From Plasmodium malariae (lineage: Eukaryota > Apicomplexa > Aconoidasida > Haemosporida > Plasmodiidae): a stretch of DNA of 64,000 bases. Below the pieces are notes generated by a model that saw nothing but the letters and a program-made list of their open reading frames with translations, ran no database searches and was not told the origin of the DNA. A program made the translations under genes and the position numbers. The stretch covers positions 675,501-739,500 of the forward strand of contig NC_041777.1 in the NCBI RefSeq assembly GCF_900090045.1, written 5' to 3'. Position 1 is the stretch's first letter. Every line of letters begins with the position of its first letter. Below, piece by piece: positions 33,521 to 44,201 of this stretch.

Positions 33521-34467
33521 ATGAAATTTGTTACTTTGTTATTTTGCACCTTATTCATTCTGATTCTTACTTATTTTGCAATTTGGATATCTTGTAACTT
33601 CTTTATTTTAGTGTGTTGCTATTTTCTCTTTACTTTTTATTTACTTTCTCTTAGAGAGAACACTACATCATTGTTATGCTCAAACAAAAATATTTCAACT
33701 ACATATGTAATTATTTATGCAAACGCTATATAATGTAAAAGGAAAAGAATGCATATCTCATCCCACACAATTTATTTTTTCCGGTGCTTAAAAAAAATAT
33801 CCTCTTTTTCCAGTAGTCTTTTGCTTTTTTTATTTCACTCCATACTTATGTTTGTACACATATATATACCTACACACATACACGCAAATGCTCATACATA
33901 TGTATATATACGTACAACTAATTTCGGAGATTATTTTTCCCTTGAAAAAGTAAAGGTACAGAATGAGAATGAACTGACTTTTTTTCTTTTTTGCCTTCAC
34001 TTTCTCCATCTCTTTCCCTTTTTACGGTCGCAAATACACTTTTATTTCAACAAAATAAAATTGAAAACGCTCTTAAAAAGAAAGTTCACTGTTAAATAGT
34101 AGTCTCTTTTTCACCATATATGTAACACGTAAAAACAAAATTTGTACTTTTTACAAAATGGTTAGATGTAGTACATGCATATATATATATATATGTGAGA
34201 GATAAAGCCATTTAGCTAGAAAAAAAAAAAAAAAAAAAAGTCAATCAAGCAAGCTCGTCGAATAGTATGGAGAAAAATGAAAAGACAGAATAAAACTTAT
34301 AATTAGTGTGGCAGTAGCGAACAAGAAAAAGTGAACGAAAAAATAAAGATAAAAGTAGCAGCAATAGTGCTAATAACGGACGCAGTTTGGACACTGGAAA
34401 TGAACCGCAAAAAGATCGCACCAGAGAAGCCTGCATAAGCTCTTTTAACAACGCTGAATTCTGTTAA
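33521..34467 (+). pseudogene. Candidate small secreted-protein gene or decayed gene
   Basis: Several pieces on the plus strand look coding. ATG at 33521 opens a signal-peptide-like segment (MKFVTLLFCTLFILILTYF). A strong acceptor TTTACTTTCTCTTAG ends at 33654, followed by REHYIIVMLKQKYFNYI in one frame or ENTTSLLCSNKNISTTY in another; a second strong acceptor CTTTTTCCAG follows at about 33813. TTNFGDYFSLEKVKVQNENE reads through 33917-33976. Near the end, VNQASSSNSMEKNEKTE (from 34240) and, in the same frame after three stops, a 49-residue stretch at 34318-34467 containing SSSNSANNGRSLDTGNEPQK. I could not make one splice pattern that keeps phase across all pieces. Either it is a multi-exon gene I have not solved or a pseudogene. 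No family recognised. Confidence 0.3.
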
Positions 34468-34902
34468 ACTGAGTCATATGTTTAATAAATATTAACGAAA
34501 TTATTTTTTTTTTTTTTATTTTGTTTTTTCTTTTTTTTTTTGTAATCACCACATGCATACTTTATCTGCCAATAAAATGCCCGACAAAACATATGAAATT
34601 GAGAAAGCGCTGTATGGAATAATAACGATATGAGTAAAATATTTTGCCTAGCCTTTTATATGGAAATAGCGCGAAAATGCAGAAGCCACAGAGATACACA
34701 AAACGTCCACGCAAGTATGCGCGCATGAATGTATCCACAATTATGTACTCATACATATATATATATATATATAGATAGAGAGATATACATATGTGCACAT
34801 ACGTGTATGTATGCATTTTCGTATACGATTTCCCCCCTTTCACTGCCAACCACCTGGTCTGATACACCCTCCGCTCATGCTCTTCTTTGCCGCTTTTCCT
34901 TT
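34468..34902. other. Spacer downstream of the 1408-residue gene
   Basis: T-rich and (AT)n-containing spacer between the candidate at 33521-34467 and the stop codon at 34903. Presumably the 3' UTR of the minus-strand gene; nothing else recognised. Confidence 0.55.
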
Positions 34903-37900
34903 TTACACATCTTGAGTGTATAAAAAATGATCGCGCAAGTATCTGTTAATTGCATCAAATTTTTGTGTGTCTATATCCAAATATTGATTAAACGAATTGT
35001 GATATCTCAACGTTTTAATATAGGGACACAAAGCATCACTTGTAGTATATTCGTTGCACCCCTTGTAGAATGGTTCTTTACTTTGTATATAAGGGGCCCT
35101 CATATGAGAAATATGTTTGGACCACTCATCCGTAATAATATTCTCATTTGGATAATTTCCTCGTATAATTAGTTCAGAATTTACCTTTATTTTTTTTTTT
35201 ATTGCTTTATCAGCAATACTTGTATTTAAGTTATGAAAATGCTCATATCCAGTATTATCCCGATTACCCAGATAGCTATCTGGAATTATTAAATTATTAT
35301 GAACATTATAGTTATCATTTGCATTGTGCACACTGTAGGAGGGATGTACATTGTAACAGTTATAATAATTGTTCACTTGGCAAACGTTATAATTATTTCT
35401 AGTATTGTTACTTCTAATAATATTATTATTGTTAGGATGATCTTCCCCATGTTTATTTTTTAGCTGGGTTTGTGCATCTTTGTTATATGTAACATTATTC
35501 AACTGTACTCTTTCCCCTTCCGGATGATCAAATATATTATTTAAATTTTTTGTACTCTTATTTTTTACAAAATGGAAACTACATAATGTTAAGAATTTTT
35601 TAAAATTATTAACTCTTTCATTATTACATGCACTAGTTAAAAAGATATCCTTCTCACCCCCCTCCTTCATCAGTATATTTTTTTTAGACACACTACTTTT
35701 ATGCTCATCACAGATGATATTTGCACTTGTTTTATTCTCTCTCGCTGCAGTGTCAACATTTGTAGTTCTATTATTATTATCGTTCCTATTATTAACACAG
35801 TTAGCATCCATTTTTTTGTAATAACAGTAGTAGCTCTTGTGCGTGCTGACCTCAGTTCCATTCTTTCCATCGCACTCTCTATCATTTTTGTTGCCTATCG
35901 TCATGCTATTGTGGTAGGTGTGTTTGTTTCTATTACCACTGAGAATACCAGCAAGAATACTGTTACTATTATCATTTTCAATTTTGTTATTGTTGTGTTC
36001 ATGTGCGCCTGCCTCGGGGCAAACCCGGTAATAATACTTATACTTACACCTACAATTACGACTACAACTACGATTACAATTACACTTAGGCGTGTCTCTG
36101 TTTGAGAATAAATTATTTCGCTTACTCGTCCTTGACTTTTTATTTATCAGAGAACTATTATTAGAAATGTTAGACTTCTTTCTTGCACCATTTTCTTTTT
36201 TACAAGATGTACTATCTTTGCCATCACCACATATAGTTTCGGAACCCCACAAGGAACAGTTTATTTTTCCGCTTAATATTCTGTCCACTTTATAGCAGCA
36301 ATCGAAAGGAAGCTTCCGGTATTTATTTTTTCTCGTATCTGCGTTGTTATCCCCGTTATTATACATGTTACTATACCTGTTATTATACTTCTCATTATCC
36401 CTTTTACTATCCCCGTTTTTATGCTCGACCATGCAAAATGAACCATCCTCTTTGTTCATGTATTTCCAATAATGGGTTTTCCTTGCTTGGTCAGGTAAAA
36501 TGTCGCACATTTTGTTACTCTGAAAGAACTTGTTGTATGTGGACAACGTGTTGCCATCATGGTTGAAATAACCATTATCGTCGACGACATTATCATAACT
36601 GCAGTGCCTACCGCAGCAACCATCGCCACTTGTCTCTCCATCGCACTTGTAAAAGTACTGCTCATAAAAGCACTCCTTTAATTTTCTGCACAAGGATAAG
36701 TAAGTTTCATTCTCAATTACTGCCTTTTCAGGAGCAATGTATTTGCATCCCTCATCACACCTAATGGGGAAATGTCTATTCCTTCGGTTGCTTCTATTAC
36801 TCTTGTGTTGAAGTAATACATTACTATAAAAATAATGGTAATACGGATAGCTCTCCTTTGGTATTAAGGTGCATATATTGTGATAAGCTTTCCTATTACT
36901 CCTTTCTTCTTTTTTCATCAACTCGACAAAAGTGTAATTGCTCAAAATAGTGTTAATTTTCTTATCTTTAGTAGTAACTTTTTTTCTCTTATAGTTGCTT
37001 ACTTTTTGTTCTTTTAGGAATAATAGCTCACTGTTTTCTTGGTCATCCATTTCGAGCACTGTGTATATTTCACTAGTGCCTACACATTTGTCAGCATATT
37101 TTTCAGCACATTCGTTTGCACACTTCTCCAACGTTTTTACTCCATCCGCTAACTCTTCCTGTTCCGCAGTGCTAACTTGTAACCTTCCTTTATTTTCACC
37201 ACCTTCATCATCAACCTTTTCTCTTGATGCGCATTTTGACCCACTTCTTAGTGTGTCCATTATTAACAACTCAGCATCCTCCTCCGCATCTTCGTACGTG
37301 GGAATTTCTCTATCCTCCATCTTTTCCCTCAAATGAATCCATTTATTTATGTAAAATTTTCTCTTTTTATACTTATTAACATATTTCGATTTTAAAGTAG
37401 TGATATATTTCATTTCCTTCTTCATATTTTTATATATTTTTCTTAAATTCCGACGCATCTTTCGAAGTTCTTGTGACTCCTTAGATTGATCATTTTCCTC
37501 TAAAATTTTTTCTAAATAGGTTACTCTACTTTTCATAAGCATAATTTCATCTAAATATTCTGCATTTTTTAATTCCAATTCATTTATGTATAACATTTTA
37601 TCTTTTAAGATATCAATTGTTTCATTTAATTTTTTATTTTCATTATTTTTTTGAATTAATTGAGCTTTGAGTTCACGTATTTCTTCATATTGAATGTCCC
37701 CAAAGTCTAAAGATTCTTTCATTTTTTGTTTTAATAATTTATTTCTATCATCTAATGTGTTCATGTAATATTCATATCTATCAATTAATTTAGGCACATA
37801 ATCATGAAGCAAACAATTTATTATTTTAATAATACTATCTATAGAACTAGTGTTGTTTTTCTTTTTATACCTACTACTAGTACTACCAACAGCTCCCTCT

Positions 37901-39129
37901 AAATTTTCAATCATATTTTTATAATATTCTATGTTCTTTTTATTATCATTTAAAAATTTAAATCTACGAAAACTTTTAGTAGAGCTATTTTTTAATAATA
38001 TAATATCATTTGATTTTTTTTTTTTCGTTAATTCTTTAGAACTTTTGGCACTAGCATAATTATTCATATACATGCATCCAATGTCATAGGAGGATGTATT
38101 GCTTTTTTTATTTAATCTATTTGATAATCCCTCTTGGAAAAAATAAAGTCCATCTAATGTTTTTTTTTTTGAATAATCTATATTATGATATTTAGAAAAA
38201 TTTTCACTAGGTGTTAAAAAGGAGCTTTTGGACTTTAACTTTTGACTGTCTAGTGAAATGTTTTGCGTTAATTCATTTTTCTCTTCAGAATTGTTGTTTA
38301 CCATTTTTTTTTTTTTTTTTTTATCTTTCATTTTGTTTTTCACTTTGTTTTTCATTTTATCTTTTATTTTATTATTATTACTTATTTTTGTTTTTTCCTT
38401 ATTATGGTTATTCCTTCTTAAATAAAGTTCATTCTTTATCCTTAACACTTCTGAATTGCATGTTCTCAAAGTTTTTGTTTTTTTTATTTTATTCTTTTTA
38501 ATTAATTTGCTATTTTTTGAACTGCTCTCTAATTTTTTGTATAAATTCAGTAAATGTAAATCGTAAGCAATCATCTCGTTTTTAATGTCATCCGTTTTTA
38601 TGTTATCCATTTTTGTGTCCTTTGATTTATCTTCTTTGGAAGCTTCTACACCCGTCATTTTAGCTATTTGGTCGGTGATTCCTATGGCTTCTGTTTCGTC
38701 GCCTATTTCGTCGCCCATTTTGTTTCCTATGTTTTGGCTTATTTCGCCCCCCATTTTGATGCCCATTTCTTCCCCTCCTTTCTTCACTCCAGTGAACTTT
38801 TTACCATCCTCGTTGTCCTGATAATCACATAAATTATGAAAACTTCCTTGTGTGTGCGCTCTCCTTAACTTATTGCTACGTGTGTTAGCACACTTTCTGT
38901 ACATACCATATTTTGAATCACTGGAACCTTTGGAGCTATTTGCAACTGAGTGTGCTTTACAGCTTTTATCAAAATATATCTTAGCATCTGCAAAACTTTC
39001 TGAAGCATATGCATCATTGGTTTCATCCAAACTGCTCATAGTGAGCAACTTCTGATTTTGTTCTCTGCATTTCTTTACAAAAAATTGTACACTCTTAACT
39101 AGGCTATTTAACTTCTTGGATTTTCTCAT
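34903..39129 (-). CDS. Large Plasmodium protein of unknown function with a central coiled coil
   Basis: Single exon of 1408 residues starting MRKSKKLNSLVKSVQFFVKK and ending in FLYTQDV. It is strongly basic and Asn/Lys/Ser-rich. Recognisable parts: two lysine-rich stretches near residues 215-290 (KDKMKNKVKNKMKDKKKKKK), then a more conserved-looking helical segment from about 430 to 600 (YVPKLIDRYEYYMNTLDDRN, LIQKNNENKKLNETIDILKD) predicted to be coiled coil, then long low-complexity Asn/Asp/Cys/Tyr-rich sequence with CNCNRSCSRNCRCKYKYYYR near residue 1035. The C-terminal 110 residues (KTLRYHNSFNQYLDIDTQKF) are less repetitive and may be a conserved end. No signal peptide, membrane segment or enzyme motif is visible. 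The helical part suggests a structural or scaffolding role, but that is only an inference. The neighbours give no hint. Confidence 0.85.
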   Translation of the reverse strand: MRKSKKLNSLVKSVQFFVKKCREQNQKLLTMSSLDETNDAYASESFADAKIYFDKSCKAHSVANSSKGSSDSKYGMYRKCANTRSNKLRRAHTQGSFHNLCDYQDNEDGKKFTGVKKGGEEMGIKMGGEISQNIGNKMGDEIGDETEAIGITDQIAKMTGVEASKEDKSKDTKMDNIKTDDIKNEMIAYDLHLLNLYKKLESSSKNSKLIKKNKIKKTKTLRTCNSEVLRIKNELYLRRNNHNKEKTKISNNNKIKDKMKNKVKNKMKDKKKKKKMVNNNSEEKNELTQNISLDSQKLKSKSSFLTPSENFSKYHNIDYSKKKTLDGLYFFQEGLSNRLNKKSNTSSYDIGCMYMNNYASAKSSKELTKKKKSNDIILLKNSSTKSFRRFKFLNDNKKNIEYYKNMIENLEGAVGSTSSRYKKKNNTSSIDSIIKIINCLLHDYVPKLIDRYEYYMNTLDDRNKLLKQKMKESLDFGDIQYEEIRELKAQLIQKNNENKKLNETIDILKDKMLYINELELKNAEYLDEIMLMKSRVTYLEKILEENDQSKESQELRKMRRNLRKIYKNMKKEMKYITTLKSKYVNKYKKRKFYINKWIHLREKMEDREIPTYEDAEEDAELLIMDTLRSGSKCASREKVDDEGGENKGRLQVSTAEQEELADGVKTLEKCANECAEKYADKCVGTSEIYTVLEMDDQENSELLFLKEQKVSNYKRKKVTTKDKKINTILSNYTFVELMKKEERSNRKAYHNICTLIPKESYPYYHYFYSNVLLQHKSNRSNRRNRHFPIRCDEGCKYIAPEKAVIENETYLSLCRKLKECFYEQYFYKCDGETSGDGCCGRHCSYDNVVDDNGYFNHDGNTLSTYNKFFQSNKMCDILPDQARKTHYWKYMNKEDGSFCMVEHKNGDSKRDNEKYNNRYSNMYNNGDNNADTRKNKYRKLPFDCCYKVDRILSGKINCSLWGSETICGDGKDSTSCKKENGARKKSNISNNSSLINKKSRTSKRNNLFSNRDTPKCNCNRSCSRNCRCKYKYYYRVCPEAGAHEHNNNKIENDNSNSILAGILSGNRNKHTYHNSMTIGNKNDRECDGKNGTEVSTHKSYYCYYKKMDANCVNNRNDNNNRTTNVDTAARENKTSANIICDEHKSSVSKKNILMKEGGEKDIFLTSACNNERVNNFKKFLTLCSFHFVKNKSTKNLNNIFDHPEGERVQLNNVTYNKDAQTQLKNKHGEDHPNNNNIIRSNNTRNNYNVCQVNNYYNCYNVHPSYSVHNANDNYNVHNNLIIPDSYLGNRDNTGYEHFHNLNTSIADKAIKKKIKVNSELIIRGNYPNENIITDEWSKHISHMRAPYIQSKEPFYKGCNEYTTSDALCPYIKTLRYHNSFNQYLDIDTQKFDAINRYLRDHFLYTQDV

Positions 39130-40480
39130 TTTTTAAGGAAAATAACAGCCGTACATGCATATAAATACATATATATATATATATTTGCACATGTATGTGT
39201 TAACACCTATATGTATATAATATAATAAAATATAATTTACCTCTGTACACGCTGCATGCAATTGTACTATCGTCACGACACAAAGACATTTCAACGCAAA
39301 TCTTTTGAAACATCAAAAATAAAGTTTAACGTAAAAAAAAAAAATATATATATAAAATATAATATTCACTGCTTTCACGAACGCAACTGATATAAGGTAA
39401 TTGAACAAACGTAAAATGGAACAATTTTTTTATATAAAAATACAGTAGTTTGGTTTGGAAGCAAACGTTCATATGAGTTTTTATATAGTTAATTAAAATG
39501 TTCGTCTAGCCATATATGCATGTATGTATATATGTGTAAATTTTAAAAGGTAGCAACAAAAAGTGAATAGTGTCCTGGAATAGTGTGAAAAAAAAAGATG
39601 ATAATTATAATGATTAAATACGTGAGAACAAAAATAAAAAGAAAAGAGTATTAGCAGACTAAAAACTAAAACAAAAAAAAAAAAAACTAGAATTAAAAAC
39701 ATATAAAATGGAAAAGAGCAAGAGGCAAAGTAATATCAAAAATACTCAAAAAGTGTAAAATGCAAAAAAGTTTAAAATATATATATATATATATGTATGT
39801 ATGGGTATTTTTTTTTTTTTTTATTTTGCTTTCTCCCTTTTAAATGATGAACAAATTTTACAACGTTAAAAATGTAGAACAAATCATTTAAAAAAATGAA
39901 AAAGGATGACGCTTAAAATTCAGCCATTATACATAAGCCTAATTCATTTACATATATACAACACATATATAGGATTTTTCTTCTTTTTAAACGAACTAGT
40001 CTTTAGCAAAATACAAAATTTGTTTGAACGTCAAATTCAATTGTTTTCTACACTTAAATGCTACAAAAAACGGATTTAAATTTTCATCCTTTCATTTTTC
40101 CGTTGTTTCACCTTTTTATCTTTTTTTTTTTTTTTTTTTTTAAAACACGTTAGCATACTTAAAATGGCAACAAACTAATGGTTGTTTGAATAAAAGTTCT
40201 GAACATTCATAATTTTTTTACTTTTTCTTTTTTTTTCAATTTTAAAATGTGTGTACTATTCCCCCAATAATAAAAAAAAAAAAAAAAAAAAGACAAAGTT
40301 TGTTTCTTTTAGCTATTAAATTCCAAAACTGAAATATTATTCTGACATGTAAATAAATGCGCGTTTCCATATTGCTTATTTTTCATGAACATTTTTTTTT
40401 TTTAATAAATTTTTTTTTTTATGTGCATAATTTCTTCTAAAAAATAAGAAGAAAATTCTGAACAAGCAATAGTACTTAGT
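39130..40480. other. Spacer upstream of the 1408-residue gene
   Basis: About 1.3 kb of AT-rich sequence with (AT)n tracts near 39170 and 39780, many poly(T) runs and no coding-like stretch. It should contain the promoter of the gene at 39129 and the 3' UTR of the next minus-strand gene. Confidence 0.6.
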
Positions 40481-42850
40481 TCATGTCATATTTTTTTTTT
40501 CTTCATCAATTAATTCTTTAGCCATCATCTGATGTACAAAAAAAAAAAAAAAAAAAAATATACAGATATAAATACTAAAAACAATTGTGTGCACACTGTA
40601 TAAGCATTTTACTTCAACTTCAAGTTTGTACATATATATGTAAATATGTACACATATATATATATATATATGGTTACAAACTTACCATAGCTACTACAAA
40701 ACAACTCTTCTCCGCTTCATTTATTTTCTCTTTCATGTAACTTAAGCTGTCCTCAATTAAATCATTTCTTCCTGTGTCTTCTTCTATAAGAGCCGTTAAT
40801 ACTTCATTATAAATGGTATCATCATCGGTGTTCTTGAAAAAAAAAAATTGTAACGTAACATATGCATGTGTATTATACATATATACATACAGACATATAT
40901 ACACACATACATACACATATATATTCATGCATAACTGCGTTAATGTACAGGAGAAGCGTGAAACTTAATATCACACAATGAAAAATAGACGTAATTAAAA
41001 TAAAGGAAATAGGAAACACTTAAAAAAAACTATAACATGAGTAACAGTAGTAGCATATATAACACTTGCAACATAGGTATATTGCGGGTAATTCATACAC
41101 TTGATATATCCTTTATGTGCCTTTTTATGAGCATATTTTCTATAATTTTGGACTCTGTCATCCTAGGAAAGTAAAAGGTACCAAATTAGAATGTTCAGCA
41201 TTTTTCGATATATATATACATGCGCATAGATATAAACATATACGCGGTTCGTACATGTAAAAAATTGTGTAACATATTTAACAAAGACATACCACATGGT
41301 CAAATATCCAAATTGATGCATTCTTTCATGGATTAAATCTGCCTTAGCTAGCATTTGTTCTTTAATATTTTTAGGCGATTTAATAATCTGCAATATCAAG
41401 TACAGATTTAAAGAAAAACAAAAATGAACATATATATATATATATACAGATATATGCATAAATATATATATATATTATAGAGAGAAATAATAAAGCAAAA
41501 AAGTGCGCATAAAATAAGAACTTACTTGATCGATTTTGTTGATGATGTCATTAGGCTTATATTCATCCAGCTTATTTCCCTTTCCACTATGAATTGAAGA
41601 GAAATAAAAAGTATGTATATATATACGCATATATGTATATGTGCATACAAGTAGACGTACATAAGGTGGTCTCAAAAATTAAAAAATTATAAAATACGAT
41701 ACTTGTGATAAAATAAAAATGTTGGGGTTCCCCTACAAACAATCATATTTGGAGCATAATCATTTTTCTCTATATTATATTTCTTCAGCTTTAGTTGAAT
41801 CTACAACGGTGGCAATTAGCAAAAAAAAAGAAACAGTTAAAATTAATTACATTTATCTGTCATAATTAATCAAATTAAAAGGTATATAATTTATAAAATA
41901 AAATTTTAACACGAAATGGGAAAAAACAACTTTGAAAAAACAAATGTATAGAAAATATTTACGTTGTTCTCCTTGAATAATTTATGTAAAGTGTTTATAA
42001 AAGGCTTGTACAAAAAGCATAAGAAGCACGTATTTTCAAATAAAACCAAGATTATTTCGTTTTTCTTTGAGTCCTCAATGATCTATAAGGAAGAAGTGTT
42101 TACATACATATGTATAAAGTTCATATGTGCAGCTAGCTATAAAGTTTTTTTTTTTTTTTTTTTTTTTTTCTGACATACCTCCTTCTCAAACGTGTCATGC
42201 GTTACACAAATTGGGAAATTTCCATTATTTCCTTCATTAATTTTTTCATAATCTTCACTAACAGGTGTAAAAAAAGGTTCAAATATATCTTCGATAAAAT
42301 TACTTGCTAGCTCTTGTTTTGTTATGTTTCTTCTTCTCCTTCCTTTATAAAGATAACAAGCGTACTCCTTGCTTTCTTCATTATATGTGTAAAGGAAATT
42401 GATATTTTTTATATTGAGTTTTTCAATTTCATTTTTTATTTCTTGAATATTTTTTTTTTCTTCATTTAATTTATTCTTATCTAACACAAACAATACGATG
42501 TTGTCCATGTTATCAAAAATATCATCCGTTATTTCTTTCATTTCATTTAGGAAATTGGTTACATTTCTTTTTTCTTTCCATATTAAACTGCCATATCCAA
42601 ACACACCAGTAAGAAGTAAAGTAAGTAAGTATATTTTTCTCCTTTTACTACTTGATATACTTTTATTGTCGAAGTTAACATAACTTCTTGCTATAAGTTT
42701 ATGTATATTTTTATCGAAATTTATTTTTTCATTTTTATTTCTGGTAACACAATTTTCTGTTTTATTATAAATACAATTAAAATGGAGAAAGTTTCTCTTA
42801 CTGTTTGCAAATATTCGCTTTTGTCTGTTGAGCCTTAGTATATTATTCAT
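40481..42850 (-). CDS. Thioredoxin-fold protein with N-terminal membrane anchor, eight exons
   Basis: Exons 5' to 3': 42850-42179, 42082-41963, 41800-41703, 41586-41526, 41387-41293, 41162-41099, 40832-40686, 40528-40481. All phases agree (0,0,2,0,2,0,0), giving 434 residues. The N-terminus is basic and hydroxylated (MNNILRLNRQKRIFANSKRN), as in mitochondrial leaders, and a single membrane helix YLLTLLLTGVFGYGSLIW lies near residue 75. Residues about 190-310 look like a thioredoxin fold: ICVTHDTFEKE, then IILVLFENTCFLCFLYKPF with a CFLC motif where thioredoxins have CGPC, and GTPTFLFYHNGKGNKL with the cis-Pro strand. A helical tail follows (EQMLAKADLIHERMHQFGYL). The TPTF strand and CxxC spacing support a redox-type fold anchored in the mitochondrial or another inner membrane; the substrate is unknown. 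The last exon's stop depends on a ten-A run, so the final residues (KKNMT) could be wrong by an indel. Confidence 0.8.
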
Positions 42851-44201
42851 TTCTTTATTTTATGGAAGAAGTTATTTTATCCTTTCCTCATGAATACACA
42901 TGTGCATACATACATACGTACATATATATACATAAATGTAGGTATAACTCAAAGGGATGTATTTAAAAATAGGCGCATATATGTTTCACATTTAAAGCAA
43001 TACGTAATTTTCAAACAACATAATCATTATGGAAAATTCTCCCTTGCGTACTGCATTATGTAGCGGAAAACTATATTTATTCTTAAATTGTTAATTTAGT
43101 AACCTTTTTTAATTTAGTAACATTTTTTAATTCCTTCTTAACCTTTTGACATTTTTTTTTTCACGAATACTCGCTAAATTATTATGTGGAATTTCCTTTT
43201 TTGAGACTTGCATTAAAGAGAAGCATTTTTTTATTACTTAATATTATTATGTATAGAAATGAAATACATATATTAACTGTTTTAAAATAAATTCATGAAA
43301 TGTTAAAAATAGGAACGTTATTGATATATTAATTTTTAAATTCACATTCTTTCATTTTATTTTTTACGTTGTTTTCGTTTCATCTATTGTTTCATCTTTT
43401 TTTTTAACAATTTTTTTTTTTTTTTTTTCAATTTCTTTTGCGTTAAATGTAAAGGGAGTTTTGTACATAACGAGATTTTTAAAATACTAATTATGTTTAA
43501 TGAAAAAAAATAATAATAACATATATATATATATATATATATACGTATATGCATATATTTTTTCATAAAATATATTACCATTTTTTTGAGGACATTGTTA
43601 ATATATCTATGCTGTTACATGCCCACGTTAAAATAACACACAGTGTAGTATAACATATTCATCTACATAATATAGGAATTGGTGAAATTTTAAATATGAG
43701 GTAATAAATTTGTAGCTCTATTATAAACGAAATAAAGGTGCTAATAGTTGAAAGGGAATTTTTTTTTTTATTTAAACCTGTACATTTATTTTAAATCTCA
43801 TAATTTATTATAGAATATATATATTTTAGTAAGAGCTACTTAAAACTAACTTTACATTTAAGCCTTATGCTGTGATGTTTTCCTTTTTCTTTTCTTTTTT
43901 TACATATATATTTAAAAAAAAAAAAAAAACATAACATTACACAGGTAAACGTTTATATATTAAAATATGTAAATGAATGGAAAAAATACTTTGAATCATT
44001 TAATAGTAGCATATTACAACCTGGAAAAACCGCATGTACATAATATTATGAACGTGACTTATATTTAAAATGGATACATAGGTACCTCTTTCTTTAGTAG
44101 TGAATGCATATTTGTTGGGCTGTATGCTATCCTGTGTGTTAGCCTGTATGTAAGTTTGCTTGTTTGTTCGTTCGTTCGTTTGTTTGTTTTTTTTAGTATT
44201 T
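42851..44201. other. Spacer between the thioredoxin-fold gene and the dynein gene
   Basis: AT-rich with poly(T), (AT)n near 43520 and TTCGTTCG tetramers near 44165-44185. It holds the promoter of the gene at 42850 and the 3' UTR of the dynein gene. A 21-codon frame from the ATG at 43030 (MENSPLRTALCSG) was noted but has no support. Confidence 0.55.
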
